The position numbers were made by a program, and so were the translations under genes. 64,000 nt of DNA from Parvularcula mediterranea. GTDB lineage: Bacteria; Pseudomonadota; Alphaproteobacteria; Caulobacterales; Parvularculaceae. Shown piece after piece: positions 35,898 through 45,409 of this stretch. The stretch covers positions 124,001-188,000 of the forward strand of contig NZ_JABFCX010000002.1 in the NCBI RefSeq assembly GCF_013085255.1, read 5' to 3'. Numbering within the stretch: the first letter of the stretch is position 1; the number at the start of each line of letters is the position of its first letter. Under the pieces are notes generated by a model. The model ran no database searches. It had not been told where the DNA came from and saw only the letters and a program-made list of their open reading frames with translations.

Positions 35898-37510
35898 TTC
35901 CCCGCTTTGGACGTCTTGGTGAGGCAAGCCGATAGGAAGCCAACATGCTGCGCCTTCGCCTCCACCTGGTAGCCGTTTTCGGCGGCCCATGCTTCAGCCT
36001 CTTTGAACGAACGTGCACAATCGATGCCAGCGCCGCGACGAGCGCGCGCCAGCTGAGCCATGCCGAGCCGCCTTGGCTCTACGAAGAGGACACGATCGGC
36101 GCTTGGTAGCGTAGCATCTGGTCCGTACCCCTCCTGGTGCGAGTAGGTACGACCGGAGCCTTCGCCCTCATAACCCTCGATCATGAAGTAGCGGTGGCTG
36201 CTCGGAAGCTCGAGGTTGAACGGATAGTAGGTCCAGCCAAGCTCTTCCTCACCGACAGCGATCAGTGCGTCAGGATCATCTTCCAGCAGCCTCTGAACCT
36301 CGGAAGTTGGGCTGTTCAGCAACCAGGTCGGATCAGCCAGGAACGACAGGATGAACAGCAGGCGTCCCGCAGCCATGATCCCGGCGCCTATGAGGCCAAC
36401 CCTGGCCCATACGCCGGTGAGACCAAGCCCCAGTAGGACGAACACTGCGGGGACCAGCCATAGGTTGTAGGTCCCTGCGAGCGCATTAAAGCTGACCGTC
36501 ACGGTGAGCATGTGAGCCAGCACGATCGCGCCCATCCCCGAAATCACCGCCAGAGCCAAGCCGAGCGTACCCGCAGCAACACTGTCGGTAGGCCATGAAA
36601 GCCTGAGGTTCTCCCGCACCAAATCAAATGCCGATCGAAGAAATGCGGCTCCCAACCCCGTCAGGCCAAGCAGACAGAGTACGACCGCAGGCAAGCTCAT
36701 GATGGTGCCGCCGCCGATCAGAACGAAGACGAGCAGGTCAACAACCTGAACAATCGTGCCGACAATCAGCTCAAAGAACCCCGGCGCAACGCCCTCGGTT
36801 TTACTGACGCCGAACGAGGCAAGCACAAAGAGCAGCACTGGCAGGATCAAAAGCCAGCCGACGGCTAGCTTAACAGCCGTCGCAGTGACCTTTTGGCGGG
36901 TCAGCAGAAGCATGGCAGCAAGGCCAACAGTCAGGGCACCGAACAGCACCATTCCGAAGAAGTGCGCGTAGGTCGCGGCCAGGCATGACGCGATCATCCA
37001 GACGCAGTCGCGCCCTCGCTCCTCCCCCCTGAAGATCCGCATGGCGAAGTAGATCGCTGCAGCAGAAGCCAGAAGGAAGAGCGGATAGGGCCTGATGATA
37101 GTCATGCTCGCGGGCATGGCTGCGCCGGTCATCATCAGGAATGTCACGAGAAGTGCCGGCCTGGTGCCGTAGGTTTCGTCCGCTGCCCTGAAAACAAACC
37201 CAGCCGCCGCAGCGCTAAACCCGATGCCAAGAAAACGAAGGCCGGTCTCCCCGAAACCGAGCGCCGCGAAGAGCTGCATCACCAGATAGCTCAGAGGCGG
37301 CTGGCGATCGGGAGCAGCCTCGAACGGATTCTCCATCGTACCAAGAAGCCAGGCGAAGAGATCCGGCGGCGAAAGCGTGATCCCGAGCAGCTGGGTCACT
37401 TCGTCAATGAAGGTGTTCTGAATGAGCGCGAGACGGAGCGGCATCACCAGGCCAATCAGGACTACCCCGAGAGCCCACAACCTCTTGTCCGCAAAAAGCT
37501 TTTGCGTCAT
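35894..37510 (-). CDS. Multi-spanning GT-C glycosyltransferase, family 39-like
   Basis: A 538-residue membrane protein with about ten helices and a first periplasmic loop carrying acidic FIDEVTQLL, then the PDRQPPLSYLVMQLF segment typical of PMT/ArnT-like (GT39/GT83) enzymes that use polyprenyl-phosphate sugars. The soluble C-terminal part (residues about 430-530) has a Tyr/Glu-rich region. It is upstream of the polyprenyl-phosphate sugar synthase with an overlap, so the two likely form a donor-and-transfer pair. Acceptor unknown. Confidence 0.83.
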   Translation of the reverse strand: MTQKLFADKRLWALGVVLIGLVMPLRLALIQNTFIDEVTQLLGITLSPPDLFAWLLGTMENPFEAAPDRQPPLSYLVMQLFAALGFGETGLRFLGIGFSAAAAGFVFRAADETYGTRPALLVTFLMMTGAAMPASMTIIRPYPLFLLASAAAIYFAMRIFRGEERGRDCVWMIASCLAATYAHFFGMVLFGALTVGLAAMLLLTRQKVTATAVKLAVGWLLILPVLLFVLASFGVSKTEGVAPGFFELIVGTIVQVVDLLVFVLIGGGTIMSLPAVVLCLLGLTGLGAAFLRSAFDLVRENLRLSWPTDSVAAGTLGLALAVISGMGAIVLAHMLTVTVSFNALAGTYNLWLVPAVFVLLGLGLTGVWARVGLIGAGIMAAGRLLFILSFLADPTWLLNSPTSEVQRLLEDDPDALIAVGEEELGWTYYPFNLELPSSHRYFMIEGYEGEGSGRTYSHQEGYGPDATLPSADRVLFVEPRRLGMAQLARARRGAGIDCARSFKEAEAWAAENGYQVEAKAQHVGFLSACLTKTSKAGN

Positions 37511-37703
37511 CAAACTGTCCCGCTCCCTGACCCTCGCGAGGGCAGGCTCCGTCTGCTCGTGTTAGTGCCCGCCACAGCACGATGTCACGCGCTTTCTCTT
37601 TGCAGCGCAGCATCTTGCCCGGACTCTATCGAAAAAGGGTATGCAAAGTGTGGCGTTCCGAGGGCGCGGTGGCCTGTTCCGGGCTTCGTGCACACCTGCG
37701 CCC

Positions 37704-37718
37704 GTTCGCCCCTTGTTC
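37704..37718. promoter_or_regulatory. LexA-type SOS box upstream of uvrA
   Basis: GTTCGCCCCTTGTTC matches GTTC-N7-GTTC, 58 bases before the uvrA start. A separate GTTC pair at 37655/37676 has the wrong spacing. Confidence 0.7.
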
Positions 37719-37776
37719 TAGGGGACGCGCGGGCATAGAGGCCTACCTTCCCGGCAGAAGACGGTAAGGCGGCCCC

Positions 37777-40686
37777 ATGTCCCAGAAGCACATCACGGTC
37801 ACAGGTGCGCGCGAGCACAATCTCAAGGACATCACGGCGCAGATCCCGCGCGATGCCCTGACCGTGGTCACGGGCCTCTCGGGCTCAGGCAAGTCGTCCC
37901 TCGCCTTCGACACGATCTACGCCGAGGGCCAGCGCCGCTATGTCGAGAGCCTCTCGGCCTATGCGCGTCAGTTCCTCGAGCTGATGCAGAAGCCTGACGT
38001 CGACCAGATCGAGGGCCTCTCCCCCGCCATCTCGATTGAGCAGAAGACGACCTCCAAGAACCCCCGCTCCACCGTCGCGACCGTCACCGAGATCTACGAC
38101 TATATGCGCCTCCTCTGGGCGCGCATTGGGGTCCCCTATTCTCCTGCCACCGGAGAGCCGATCACCTCACAGACCGTTTCCGAGATGGTGGACCGCCTGA
38201 TGCTCGAAGGCGAAGGCACCCGCTTCTACCTGCTCGCTCCAATGATCCGTGGGCGGAAGGGCGAGTACCGCAAGGAACTCGCCGACCTGATGAAGCGCGG
38301 CTTCCAGCGCGTGCGCATCGACGGCGAGTTCTACGACATCTCCGACGCCCCCACCCTCGACAAGAAGTTCAAGCACGACATCGACGTCGTCGTGGACCGG
38401 GTCGTCATCAAGGAAGGCATTGAAAGCCGCCTCGCAGAGAGCTTCGAAACCTGCCTCGAACTCGCGAACGACCTGGCCGTTGCCGAAAGCGCTCCGAAGA
38501 GCGGCGAAGAGAAGCGCGTCATCACCTTCTCCGCCAAGTTCGCCTGCCCCGTTTCAGGCTTCACCATCGAAGAGATCGAGCCGCGGCTCTTCTCCTTCAA
38601 CTCGCCCCAGGGCGCGTGTCCGACATGCGACGGGCTCGGAACATCCGTCTACTTCGACCCTGACCTCGTCGTCCCCGACCATGACGTGAACCTCAGGAAG
38701 GGCGCCATCGCCGCCTGGTCCAAGACCCAGAGCCCCTACTACACCCAGACGCTCGAAGCCCTCGGCAAGAAGTACAAATTCAACGTCGAGACCGTCTGGC
38801 GCGACCTGACGAAGAAGCAGCAGGACATCATCCTCTACGGCACCAAGAAGGAGAAGGTGACGTTCGTCTACGATGACGGCCTGCGCCGCTACGAGACGAC
38901 CAAGACCTTCGAAGGCGTCATCCCCAACCTCGAACGCCGGTGGCGCGAGACGGACAGCTCATGGGTCCGCGAGGAGATGGAAAAGTTTCAGTCGATCCAC
39001 CCCTGCGGCGCCTGTGAAGGTGCACGCCTCAAGCCCGAAGCCCTTGCGGTGAAGGTCGGCGCGCAGGACATCTCCGCTGTCGCGGGCCTCTCGATCCGCG
39101 AGGCGGACCTCTGGTTCGGCACCCTCGATACGCAGCTTACGGACAAAGAGAAACAGATCGCCGTCCGTATTCTGAAGGAAATCCGCGACCGGCTTCACTT
39201 CCTCAACAATGTGGGCCTCGGCTACCTCACCCTCTCCCGCTCCTCCGGCACCCTGTCCGGCGGCGAGAGCCAGCGCATCCGCCTTGCGAGCCAGATCGGC
39301 TCAGGCCTCACCGGCGTCCTCTACGTCCTCGACGAGCCCTCCATCGGCCTGCACCAACGGGACAATGACCGCCTCCTGACCTCCCTCGAAGGCCTCCGCG
39401 ACCTTGGCAACACCGTCATCGTGGTGGAGCATGACGAAGACGCGATCCGCACCGCCGACTATGTCCTCGACATCGGCCCCGGCGCTGGCGTGCACGGAGG
39501 AACCGTCGTCGCCGCAGGCACCCCGGCCCAGATCGAAAAGAACAAGAAGTCCGTCACCGGCGACTATCTCGCAGGCCGCCGTGAGGTCCCGATCCCTGAC
39601 GAGCGCCGCATCTTCGACCCCGAGCGCATTGTCACCGTCGAGGGCGCCAGCTCTAACAACCTCCAGAACGTCACGGCAGAGTTCCCGATCGGCCTGATGA
39701 CCTGTGTCACCGGTGTTTCCGGCGGCGGCAAGTCGACCCTGACGATCGAGACCCTCTACAAGGCGGCCAGCCGTAAGCTGATGAATTCGAAGCAGGTGCC
39801 TGGCAAGCATGACCGCATCATCGGCCTCGAACATCTCGACAAGGTCATCGACATCGACCAGTCGCCGATTGGCCGTACACCCCGTTCCAACCCCGCGACC
39901 TACACCGGCGCCTTCGGCCCGATCCGCGAGTGGTTCTCCGGCCTGCCAGAGTCCAAGGCCCGCGGCTACAAGCCCGGCCGCTTCTCCTTCAACGTCAAGG
40001 GCGGCCGCTGCGAAGCGTGCCAGGGCGACGGCGTCATCAAGATCGAGATGCACTTCCTCCCCGACGTCTACGTCACCTGCGACGTCTGTCATGGGAAACG
40101 CTACAACCGCGAAACCCTGGAAGTGAAGTACAAGGACAAATCGATCGCCGACGTCCTCGACATGACCGTCGAAGAAGCGTTCGAGTTCTTCAAACCGGTG
40201 CCGAGCATCCGCAACAAGATGGAGACCCTGAACCGCGTCGGCCTCGGCTACATCAAGGTCGGCCAGCAGGCGACCACCCTCTCCGGCGGCGAGGCCCAGC
40301 GGGTGAAGCTTGCGAAAGAGCTCTCGAAAGTCGCCACCGGCCGCACCCTCTACATCCTCGACGAGCCCACAACCGGCCTCCACTTCGAGGACGTCCGTAA
40401 GCTGATGGAAGTGATCCAGGAACTCGCCGACAACGGCAACACCGTCGTCATTATCGAGCACAATCTCGACGTCATAAAACAGGCCGACTGGATCATCGAC
40501 CTAGGCCCCGAAGGCGGTGACGGCGGCGGTCAGATCGTGGCCGTTGGCACCCCCGAAGATGTGGCCGAGACCAAAGGCAGCTACACCGGCGAATTCCTCT
40601 CCGAACTACTCGCCCGGCACGACGAGCGAGCCGCTGCGAAAGAAGCAAAGAAAAAATCGCGTGCACGGAAGAAGAAGGCGGCTTAG
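37777..40686 (+). CDS. uvrA: Excinuclease ABC subunit A
   Basis: UvrA, damage recognition ATPase of nucleotide excision repair, 969 residues. First ABC domain: Walker A GLSGSGKS (33-40), [23 protein letters not shown]. Second: [32 protein letters not shown]. The second zinc module is visible as CEACQGDG ... CDVCHG; the first as CPVSGF ... CPTCDG. The C-terminus is Lys/Ala-rich. It has a LexA box upstream and stands alone as a transcription unit, matching SOS-controlled repair. Confidence 0.98.
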   Translation: MSQKHITVTGAREHNLKDITAQIPRDALTVVTGLSGSGKSSLAFDTIYAEGQRRYVESLSAYARQFLELMQKPDVDQIEGLSPAISIEQKTTSKNPRSTVATVTEIYDYMRLLWARIGVPYSPATGEPITSQTVSEMVDRLMLEGEGTRFYLLAPMIRGRKGEYRKELADLMKRGFQRVRIDGEFYDISDAPTLDKKFKHDIDVVVDRVVIKEGIESRLAESFETCLELANDLAVAESAPKSGEEKRVITFSAKFACPVSGFTIEEIEPRLFSFNSPQGACPTCDGLGTSVYFDPDLVVPDHDVNLRKGAIAAWSKTQSPYYTQTLEALGKKYKFNVETVWRDLTKKQQDIILYGTKKEKVTFVYDDGLRRYETTKTFEGVIPNLERRWRETDSSWVREEMEKFQSIHPCGACEGARLKPEALAVKVGAQDISAVAGLSIREADLWFGTLDTQLTDKEKQIAVRILKEIRDRLHFLNNVGLGYLTLSRSSGTLSGGESQRIRLASQIGSGLTGVLYVLDEPSIGLHQRDNDRLLTSLEGLRDLGNTVIVVEHDEDAIRTADYVLDIGPGAGVHGGTVVAAGTPAQIEKNKKSVTGDYLAGRREVPIPDERRIFDPERIVTVEGASSNNLQNVTAEFPIGLMTCVTGVSGGGKSTLTIETLYKAASRKLMNSKQVPGKHDRIIGLEHLDKVIDIDQSPIGRTPRSNPATYTGAFGPIREWFSGLPESKARGYKPGRFSFNVKGGRCEACQGDGVIKIEMHFLPDVYVTCDVCHGKRYNRETLEVKYKDKSIADVLDMTVEEAFEFFKPVPSIRNKMETLNRVGLGYIKVGQQATTLSGGEAQRVKLAKELSKVATGRTLYILDEPTTGLHFEDVRKLMEVIQELADNGNTVVIIEHNLDVIKQADWIIDLGPEGGDGGGQIVAVGTPEDVAETKGSYTGEFLSELLARHDERAAAKEAKKKSRARKKKAA

Positions 40687-40700
40687 AGGCAGCTACTCCG

Positions 40701-41603
40701 TCATTTTTGGTCTCGACTTTCTTCGGGAAGATCCACGTTTATGCGAACTGCCGCACTGATCGGACCTGAACGGCGATAGATCATGCGGTTAATAATCGAG
40801 GTGTCATCCGAGGAGTATTGTCTACCCACACGGCATGTCAGGAGAAAATCGGCCATCCAAGTTTCTAGTCTCCAATACTGAACGTCGGCCTTGTCGCGTA
40901 AATCGGCAGCAGTCGGCGGCTTCGCGCAATCAGACACTACCTCGGCATGAACTACTCGGGCACCGACCGCTGGATCATCGACGGTACTATATTCCGTTCT
41001 CGGATGTTGCGATTCACTGGGCATTTCGTCGGGGTGGTAGAGAAGGTAGTAGGCGCTCTCGCCAAACTCTGTGTTGAAGCTCAGTATGCGCTCGAGCTGC
41101 TCGTCGCTTTTTGTGATGGCCTCGAACTTGCAAGATTCGGTGAATTCAAACTTTCGGTTGAATTTTCCGATGGTGCTTCCGGTAGCCGGCTGCACCAAAC
41201 CCGACAGACCCATGCTAAACCGAACCAAATCGTCTTCCTCAACGTCATGATTCTTCGGGTAGAGCCGTTTGGACTGCAGCAGGCCAATCTTTTGGCAAAG
41301 CGGCGTGCCCGCGATCGAGACGTGAACAAGAAACGCAATATCGGCAATCTCCCACCGATCCCAGTGTCGCAACCCGCCGACGTTATGAGTTTCCAGCATC
41401 ACAATCGCACCGGACTCTAAACGTCTTGGTGCGGAGAACTCAGCAATCTGGTTTATGAAGGCATCATCTAAGGACGTCTCTCGAACGTTTGGCTGATTTA
41501 CCATCCGTCCGGTTACATCGTTGTTGACCGCAGAACCGATATGCCGAATCCAATCAATGACGTCCTTTGGAATCGCAGGCCAAGTCATAAATTTCCGATC
41601 CAT
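40701..41603 (-). CDS. Orphan protein with PD-(D/E)XK-like nuclease residues
   Basis: A 300-residue protein not recognised as a named family. Its base use is clearly more A+T-rich than its neighbours, hinting at transfer. E42 in RETSLDDAF, D88 in IADIAFLV and Q110-S-K112 in LLQSKRLY are spaced like the E...D...QxK site of Mrr-type restriction nucleases. No membrane or signal segment. It stands between uvrA and a 530-base gene-free stretch, with no partner gene. A Mrr-like fold is an inference from a short pattern, so treat it as a lead. Confidence 0.6.
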   Translation of the reverse strand: MDRKFMTWPAIPKDVIDWIRHIGSAVNNDVTGRMVNQPNVRETSLDDAFINQIAEFSAPRRLESGAIVMLETHNVGGLRHWDRWEIADIAFLVHVSIAGTPLCQKIGLLQSKRLYPKNHDVEEDDLVRFSMGLSGLVQPATGSTIGKFNRKFEFTESCKFEAITKSDEQLERILSFNTEFGESAYYLLYHPDEMPSESQHPRTEYSTVDDPAVGARVVHAEVVSDCAKPPTAADLRDKADVQYWRLETWMADFLLTCRVGRQYSSDDTSIINRMIYRRSGPISAAVRINVDLPEESRDQK

Positions 41604-42132
41604 CTTTCTGTGTCGAACACAAAATCTGCCTGGCGGAGAGCTATTAAGGAAGTGATTTTAGCAGCTTAGAAGCTTTATTTCGCGAAGACGCCTAGAGGGT
41701 TCCCGAATTGCGGATCGACTCATCTTTCTTTTCGCGCTCCGCGCTTCTTGTCCCCGTCCCCACCAATCGCGCTGCCCTACCCCCTCCCAGCAGGACGGAG
41801 GGCCTCCCGGTACCGTCGGCTTGAGGCCTGCTGCTCTTCGGAACTCCGTAGGCGGAGGGGTGCTGCTCCTTCGCCCTGATGGTCCGTATGGGGCGTGAGC
41901 TAGGGATTGGCCGTTCCATGCGTGTGAGAGCCGGAGACGCCCTGCGGCGCGGGTGTAGGAACCTTCGCACCGCGGCACAGAACAAAAAGACCCTAACGCT
42001 GCGGTGGTAGGGAGGTTCAGCGAAACCCCCGGGGAGTCTTTCGCCCCACGAACCAGGGCGGCCCGTTCCCATGAGCCACGGTCGCGAGCTTCGCGCCGGA
42101 AATGGTCCCTGCCCGCAGGGATGAAGCCAGCG
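41604..42132. other. Gene-free, GC-rich structured stretch, possible ncRNA
   Basis: 529 bases with no believable coding frame. It has several imperfect stems: AGCAGG/CCTGCT (41789-94/41827-32) enclosing ACGG/CCGT, CTCCG-TAGG-CGGAG (41844-41857), a CGCGG...CACCGCG pair near 41960, and GCGAAA/TTTCGC (42020-25/42039-44) enclosing CCCC/GGGG. I compared it by memory with rnpB, ssrA, ffs and 6S and could not place it in any. Strand and ends are unknown. A real structured RNA is possible but unproven. Confidence 0.35.
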
Positions 42133-42321
42133 TCAGCTCGCCTGCGCTTCAGCTTCGAGGCGGAGCTTCTTCAGCCGCTCGGTCTTGAGCTGCCGTTCGG
42201 AGCGCTCGGCTTCGACATCCAAGAGCGCGACCTGCTCGGAGCCGACCCGAGGCGCGCCCTTGGCGAGCGCCACAGGTTTGGAGAATTTCGCGGTATCGGT
42301 CTGGTTTTCCTGATCGGACAT
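42133..42321 (-). CDS. Small Lys/Glu/Leu-rich protein
   Basis: A 62-residue protein with an unordered start (MSDQENQTDTAKFSK) and a predicted charged helix at the end (EAERSERQLKTERLKKLRLEAEA), perhaps a short coiled coil. AAGGGA lies 6 bases before the ATG. It follows cspA on the same strand with a 182-base gap. Coding potential seems real from its amino-acid pattern; function unknown. Confidence 0.6.
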   Translation of the reverse strand: MSDQENQTDTAKFSKPVALAKGAPRVGSEQVALLDVEAERSERQLKTERLKKLRLEAEAQAS

Positions 42322-42503
42322 GATCGATCCCTTCAGTTTCGGCTGGAAAGCGAGGGAGCAGCCGGCTCACATAGGACGTTCACGGATCGGACCATGACGA
42401 GCTACAGCCATGCTCACAAGGATAGGGGCGAGACGCGCCGCATCGTTCTGAGCACGGATAGAAAATGCCCGGCCCGCCCAGTGGCAGGCCAGGCAGACAG
42501 CGC

Positions 42504-42713
42504 TTAGGCCATCGAGATCGTGCTGACGGCAGACTTGCCGGAGCGGCGGTCGACTTCGGTTTCGAAGTTCACCTTGTCGCCTTCGTTGAGGGGGCCAAGG
42601 CCCGAACGCTCAAGAGCGGTTGCGTGGACAAACACGTCGGTCGATCCGTCTTCAGGCTGGATGAAGCCGAAGCCTTTTTGGGTGTTGAAGAATTTTACAG
42701 TACCAGTCGTCAT
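42504..42713 (-). CDS. Cold-shock protein, CspA family
   Basis: A 69-residue single cold-shock-domain protein: [18 protein letters not shown] carries the RNP-1 motif and DVFVHATAL the RNP-2 motif. It binds single-stranded RNA or DNA as an RNA chaperone or antiterminator. The gene has a leader region with several weak inverted sequences and no close ribosome site (a GGAGGA lies 40 bases upstream), so mRNA-level control is plausible. Confidence 0.95.
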   Translation of the reverse strand: MTTGTVKFFNTQKGFGFIQPEDGSTDVFVHATALERSGLGPLNEGDKVNFETEVDRRSGKSAVSTISMA

Positions 42714-43021
42714 AGTCGTAGTCTTTCAGTCAAATACAACAAATCCTCCGTGCACCACACCGTGTGGAAACACAGGGACTCTCTCGATCATTGGGGTGCG
42801 AAGGTCTAAACGTAAGCGGATCAAATATCCGCGGGGCCCAGGTCGTCCGGCCAAAATGTCGGTGAGAGCCACATGGGCCATCACCGACACGAAGTCAAGG
42901 AAAACTCAAGAGTTGCAAGCGCAGTAACTTGTCTCGAGAGTTTCTCGGTAGTCAGGGATGGGCTCAGCTCGCTCTCAATTCTCAGGCTATCCAGCGCCTC
43001 GATCGTCGACGATAGCGCCCG
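42714..43021. other. Intergenic leader of cspA
   Basis: 308 bases between cspA and the Dabb lipoprotein gene. The first 150 bases upstream of cspA (minus strand) are probably its 5' leader, with CACACGGTGTG as the clearest palindrome near 42765. I see no open frame, repeat or known RNA. Confidence 0.4.
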
Positions 43022-43414
43022 CTACTGTCTAGCGGGCGTAAGGCTATCGAACACTCGGACGCCTTCCCAATTGTCCTGATACGTCTCGATGAACTCCATG
43101 TGCGGCTCGGTTACCTGATAGGCATCTTGCGCCGCCGTATCCTCGAAGACGATCGTCAGCGCCACGTCGAAATCGAGGTCGTTCACGTCTCGCTGATAGT
43201 CCTTATGCCGAGGGCCCGCCGCAAAAAAGACAATCCCGTCATGGGGCGCAAGGAACTCATAGCAGCCATCGACCAGCGCCTGCACCGATGCCGGGTCGTC
43301 GTTCTTCAGCTCAAAGAACACCGCATGGGTCAGGCGCGGCTCCGCCATCTCATCCTGTGCCTGACTGCAAGCCGCCAGCGTCAGCGCAGCCAGCAAAAGG
43401 AATGCTCTCGTCAT
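43022..43414 (-). CDS. Dabb-domain lipoprotein
   Basis: A 130-residue lipoprotein: the signal MTRAFLLLAALTLAAC ends in the lipobox L-A-A-C. The rest is one stress-responsive alpha-beta barrel (Dabb) domain (LTHAVFFELKND, FDVALTIVFEDTAAQDAYQ, PHMEFIETY). Dabb domains form dimeric ferredoxin-like folds; bacterial lipoprotein members have no assigned reaction. GGAG is 8 bases upstream of the ATG. It is alone on its strand. Confidence 0.88.
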   Translation of the reverse strand: MTRAFLLLAALTLAACSQAQDEMAEPRLTHAVFFELKNDDPASVQALVDGCYEFLAPHDGIVFFAAGPRHKDYQRDVNDLDFDVALTIVFEDTAAQDAYQVTEPHMEFIETYQDNWEGVRVFDSLTPARQ

Positions 43415-43576
43415 CTCAAAGTCTCCAACGCTCAGCCATCCACCGACGCTAACTGTGGTTCCGGCGAACGTCACGCAGCGCCTGCAGCGGCGAGAGCTGC
43501 TTATTCCTCTACTTTGCAGTTGTATTGCTCCGAAGGATGCGAAAGACTGACCGCGGCCAACCTTGGAGTCGCCGCC

Positions 43577-44119
43577 ATGCAGAAGCTCGCCATCATTGCC
43601 GCAACGCTTCTCAGCGCCTGCGCATCAATGCCAGCAGCGACGAACGCTGTTCCGGCTGAAGGCACCACAAATCCCTTCGCCCGCTTCATCGGCGAGTGGA
43701 CGTTGAAGGACGACCGGTTCCAGCAGGTCTGGGACGGCGAGACGGTCGAGACCTTCACCGTCAAAAATCACTATACGGATTGCCAGCCGGTCAACACGGC
43801 GAAGAGTATCCTCTGCGTCGTCGATGCGGGCGCCTTGGAGGGCCACATCTTTTGGGCCTATGACGATGCCCGGCAAGAGCTGCACCACCTCTCCCACTTC
43901 GGTGAGACTAGGCTCGGCACAGGCACGGGGAAGATCAGCCCCGAAGGTGACCTCAGGAACCGCATCGCCTTCCGCGACGAACCTCAGGGCACTTACCGGA
44001 TCTATGAATACAAATGGGTTGGGCCTGATGAATACACCATGCTCTCGACCCAATATTCAGCTGACGGAACGCCCACCGGGAACTGGTACGGCGGGACGTT
44101 CGTCAGGCTGGAGGATTGA
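43577..44119 (+). CDS. Lipoprotein of DUF1579-like beta-barrel type
   Basis: A 180-residue lipoprotein: MQKLAIIAATLLSAC ends in the lipobox L-S-A-C. The mature part is beta-rich with FIGEWTLKDDRFQQVWDGE, suggesting a lipocalin/DUF1579-like ligand-binding fold (the opening F-I-G-E-W is typical). I cannot name the family with certainty. Its start is preceded by GGAG. It converges on the FKBP gene. Ligand unknown. Confidence 0.75.
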   Translation: MQKLAIIAATLLSACASMPAATNAVPAEGTTNPFARFIGEWTLKDDRFQQVWDGETVETFTVKNHYTDCQPVNTAKSILCVVDAGALEGHIFWAYDDARQELHHLSHFGETRLGTGTGKISPEGDLRNRIAFRDEPQGTYRIYEYKWVGPDEYTMLSTQYSADGTPTGNWYGGTFVRLED

Positions 44120-44123
44120 GCGC

Positions 44124-44561
44124 CTAAGCGGCGTTCTTGATCTCAACGATCTCGACGTCAAACACGAGGTCGCGCCCTGCGAGCGGATGGTTCGCATCGA
44201 GGGTCACGTTTTCCTCGTCAGCAGCGGCGATCATCACTGGCACCGGCTGGCCGTCAGGGCCCTGCATGGCGAGCTGCGTGCCCGGCTCGGTCGGGATATC
44301 CTGAGGCAGCTGCGCGCGCGGGACCTGGATCATCCGCGTCTCGTCGCGCTCGCCATAGCCTTGCGCCGGAGCGATGCTCACCTGCTTCTTCTCGCCGACT
44401 TCCATGCCGTGCAGCGCCTGGTCGAGACCGGGGATGATCTGACCCGAACCAAGCTGCAACTCCAGCGGCTCACGGCCTTCGGAGCTATCGAAGGTGGTGC
44501 CATCAGGGAAGCCGCCCGTGTAGTTGATGCGGATCGTGTCGCCGGATTTCGTCTGGCTCAT
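44124..44561 (-). CDS. FKBP-type peptidyl-prolyl isomerase, SlyD-like
   Basis: A 145-residue FKBP-type isomerase of the SlyD kind, which catalyses cis-trans proline isomerisation and acts as a chaperone. It has GDTIRINYTGGFPDGTTFDS, IIPGLDQALHGMEVGEKKQV at the FKBP site, an insert-in-flap domain (residues about 68-120), and NHPLAGRDLVFDVEIV near the end. The C-terminal His-rich metal tail of E. coli SlyD is absent. Start 44561 removes a non-family extension. A bidirectional stem lies upstream. Confidence 0.92.
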   Translation of the reverse strand: MSQTKSGDTIRINYTGGFPDGTTFDSSEGREPLELQLGSGQIIPGLDQALHGMEVGEKKQVSIAPAQGYGERDETRMIQVPRAQLPQDIPTEPGTQLAMQGPDGQPVPVMIAAADEENVTLDANHPLAGRDLVFDVEIVEIKNAA

Positions 44562-44648
44562 AGGAATTCTCTGTTTTTGCGTGGCCGGACACTTGGCGAT
44601 CACGGGCGTAGACGCAAGGGAACCGTCTCCGATCTTTGCGGCGGGCAA

Positions 44649-44677
44649 AGAAAAAGGCGGCCAAAGCCGCCCTTTTC
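44649..44677. terminator. Bidirectional terminator-like stem
   Basis: GGCGGC-CAAA-GCCGCC flanked by five A on the left and TTTT on the right. The minus-strand T-run (TTTTTCTTT) is stronger. It lies in the 344-base gap 44562-44905 between two divergent genes; no other feature was seen there. It may be part of the FKBP leader. Confidence 0.65.
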
Positions 44678-44905
44678 CTCCCCTCGCCACCGGCCGGTGG
44701 GCGGATGTTACAAGCCACGACGAGAGAGAAACCATCGTCTCGCCCGGGCCATCGGGGGGTCCCTAAAACCGCCCGTTCCGACCCCTGACACCCTTAAGAG
44801 CGGCGTCCGGCCCGAATTCAGGTCAGCCATGACTGAACAAAGTGCAGACAATTCGACTGGGATCGTCGATTGCCGGAAGCGCTTGGGCTGGCTACGCCTT
44901 CGGCC

Positions 44906-45409
44906 ATGCATATCATCGGGCTCGTCATCACAATTTTGGTTGGAATTTCCGTCTGGTGGTGGCGACTCCGCATGTTGAAGCAAGCGGGCGACACGGTGAT
45001 CGACGCTGCGGACCGATTCAGGGGGCAGCGCCGCCGCAAGAAGATCGCTTCGCAGGTCGGTTTCTCACCGATCACCGCAATCGATGAACCGGTGACTGCC
45101 GCGGCGACCTTCATCCACATCACCGTGGGCCTCGAGGTCTGGCCGCGGGTGCATGGTCTCGTGAAGGAGCGCCTTGCCGAGGTCAGCAGCGATGCTCACG
45201 CCGCCGAAGCCGTGACCTACGCCGAGTGGGCGGCGCGGCAGCCAATCGAGGACTACAAGGCCCTCGGCATGCTGACGGAGATGCTGCGGGAGAGCCTGAC
45301 CCTCGATGAGCGGCAGGAACTGGCGACGATCCTCAAGGAGGCGGCGTCCTACGGCGAAGACCGTCTGCAGGCCCGTGCCAGCCGCGAGGCGATTGCTCTC
45401 GTCAATTAG
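44906..45409 (+). CDS. Membrane-anchored protein of unknown function
   Basis: A 167-residue protein with one N-terminal membrane helix (MHIIGLVITILVGISVWWW) and a helical cytoplasmic part (VTAAATFIHITVGL; LTEMLRESLTLDERQELATI), which is loosely TerB-like. I do not recognise the family. Start at 44906 gives a clean helix; in-frame codons further upstream add only sequence with no pattern. Its end overlaps the convergent DUF2785 gene by 4 bases. Confidence 0.72.
   Translation: MHIIGLVITILVGISVWWWRLRMLKQAGDTVIDAADRFRGQRRRKKIASQVGFSPITAIDEPVTAAATFIHITVGLEVWPRVHGLVKERLAEVSSDAHAAEAVTYAEWAARQPIEDYKALGMLTEMLRESLTLDERQELATILKEAASYGEDRLQARASREAIALVN

Noticed and set aside
37655-37679. GTTC pair with 17-base spacing upstream of uvrA
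   Set aside because: LexA operators of this type need 7 bases; the proper pair lies at 37704-37718.
39301-40461. 386-codon open frame antisense to uvrA
   Set aside because: Val/Asp/Gly-rich shadow of ABC motifs; no start signal.
41658-42072. Two overlapping leftward open frames in the gene-free stretch
   Set aside because: Arg/Pro/Ser-rich translations without family pattern or ribosome sites, and they sit on stem-forming DNA.
41604-42132. tmRNA, RNase P RNA, 4.5S or 6S RNA gene
   Set aside because: I searched both strands for the ssrA tag codons and T-arm, the RNase P GGAAAGTCC and ACAGAA boxes and the SRP GGAAGGAAGCAGC core; none fits. A short ATCAGGGCGAAGGAGCAGC on the minus strand looks like the SRP tip but is too short.
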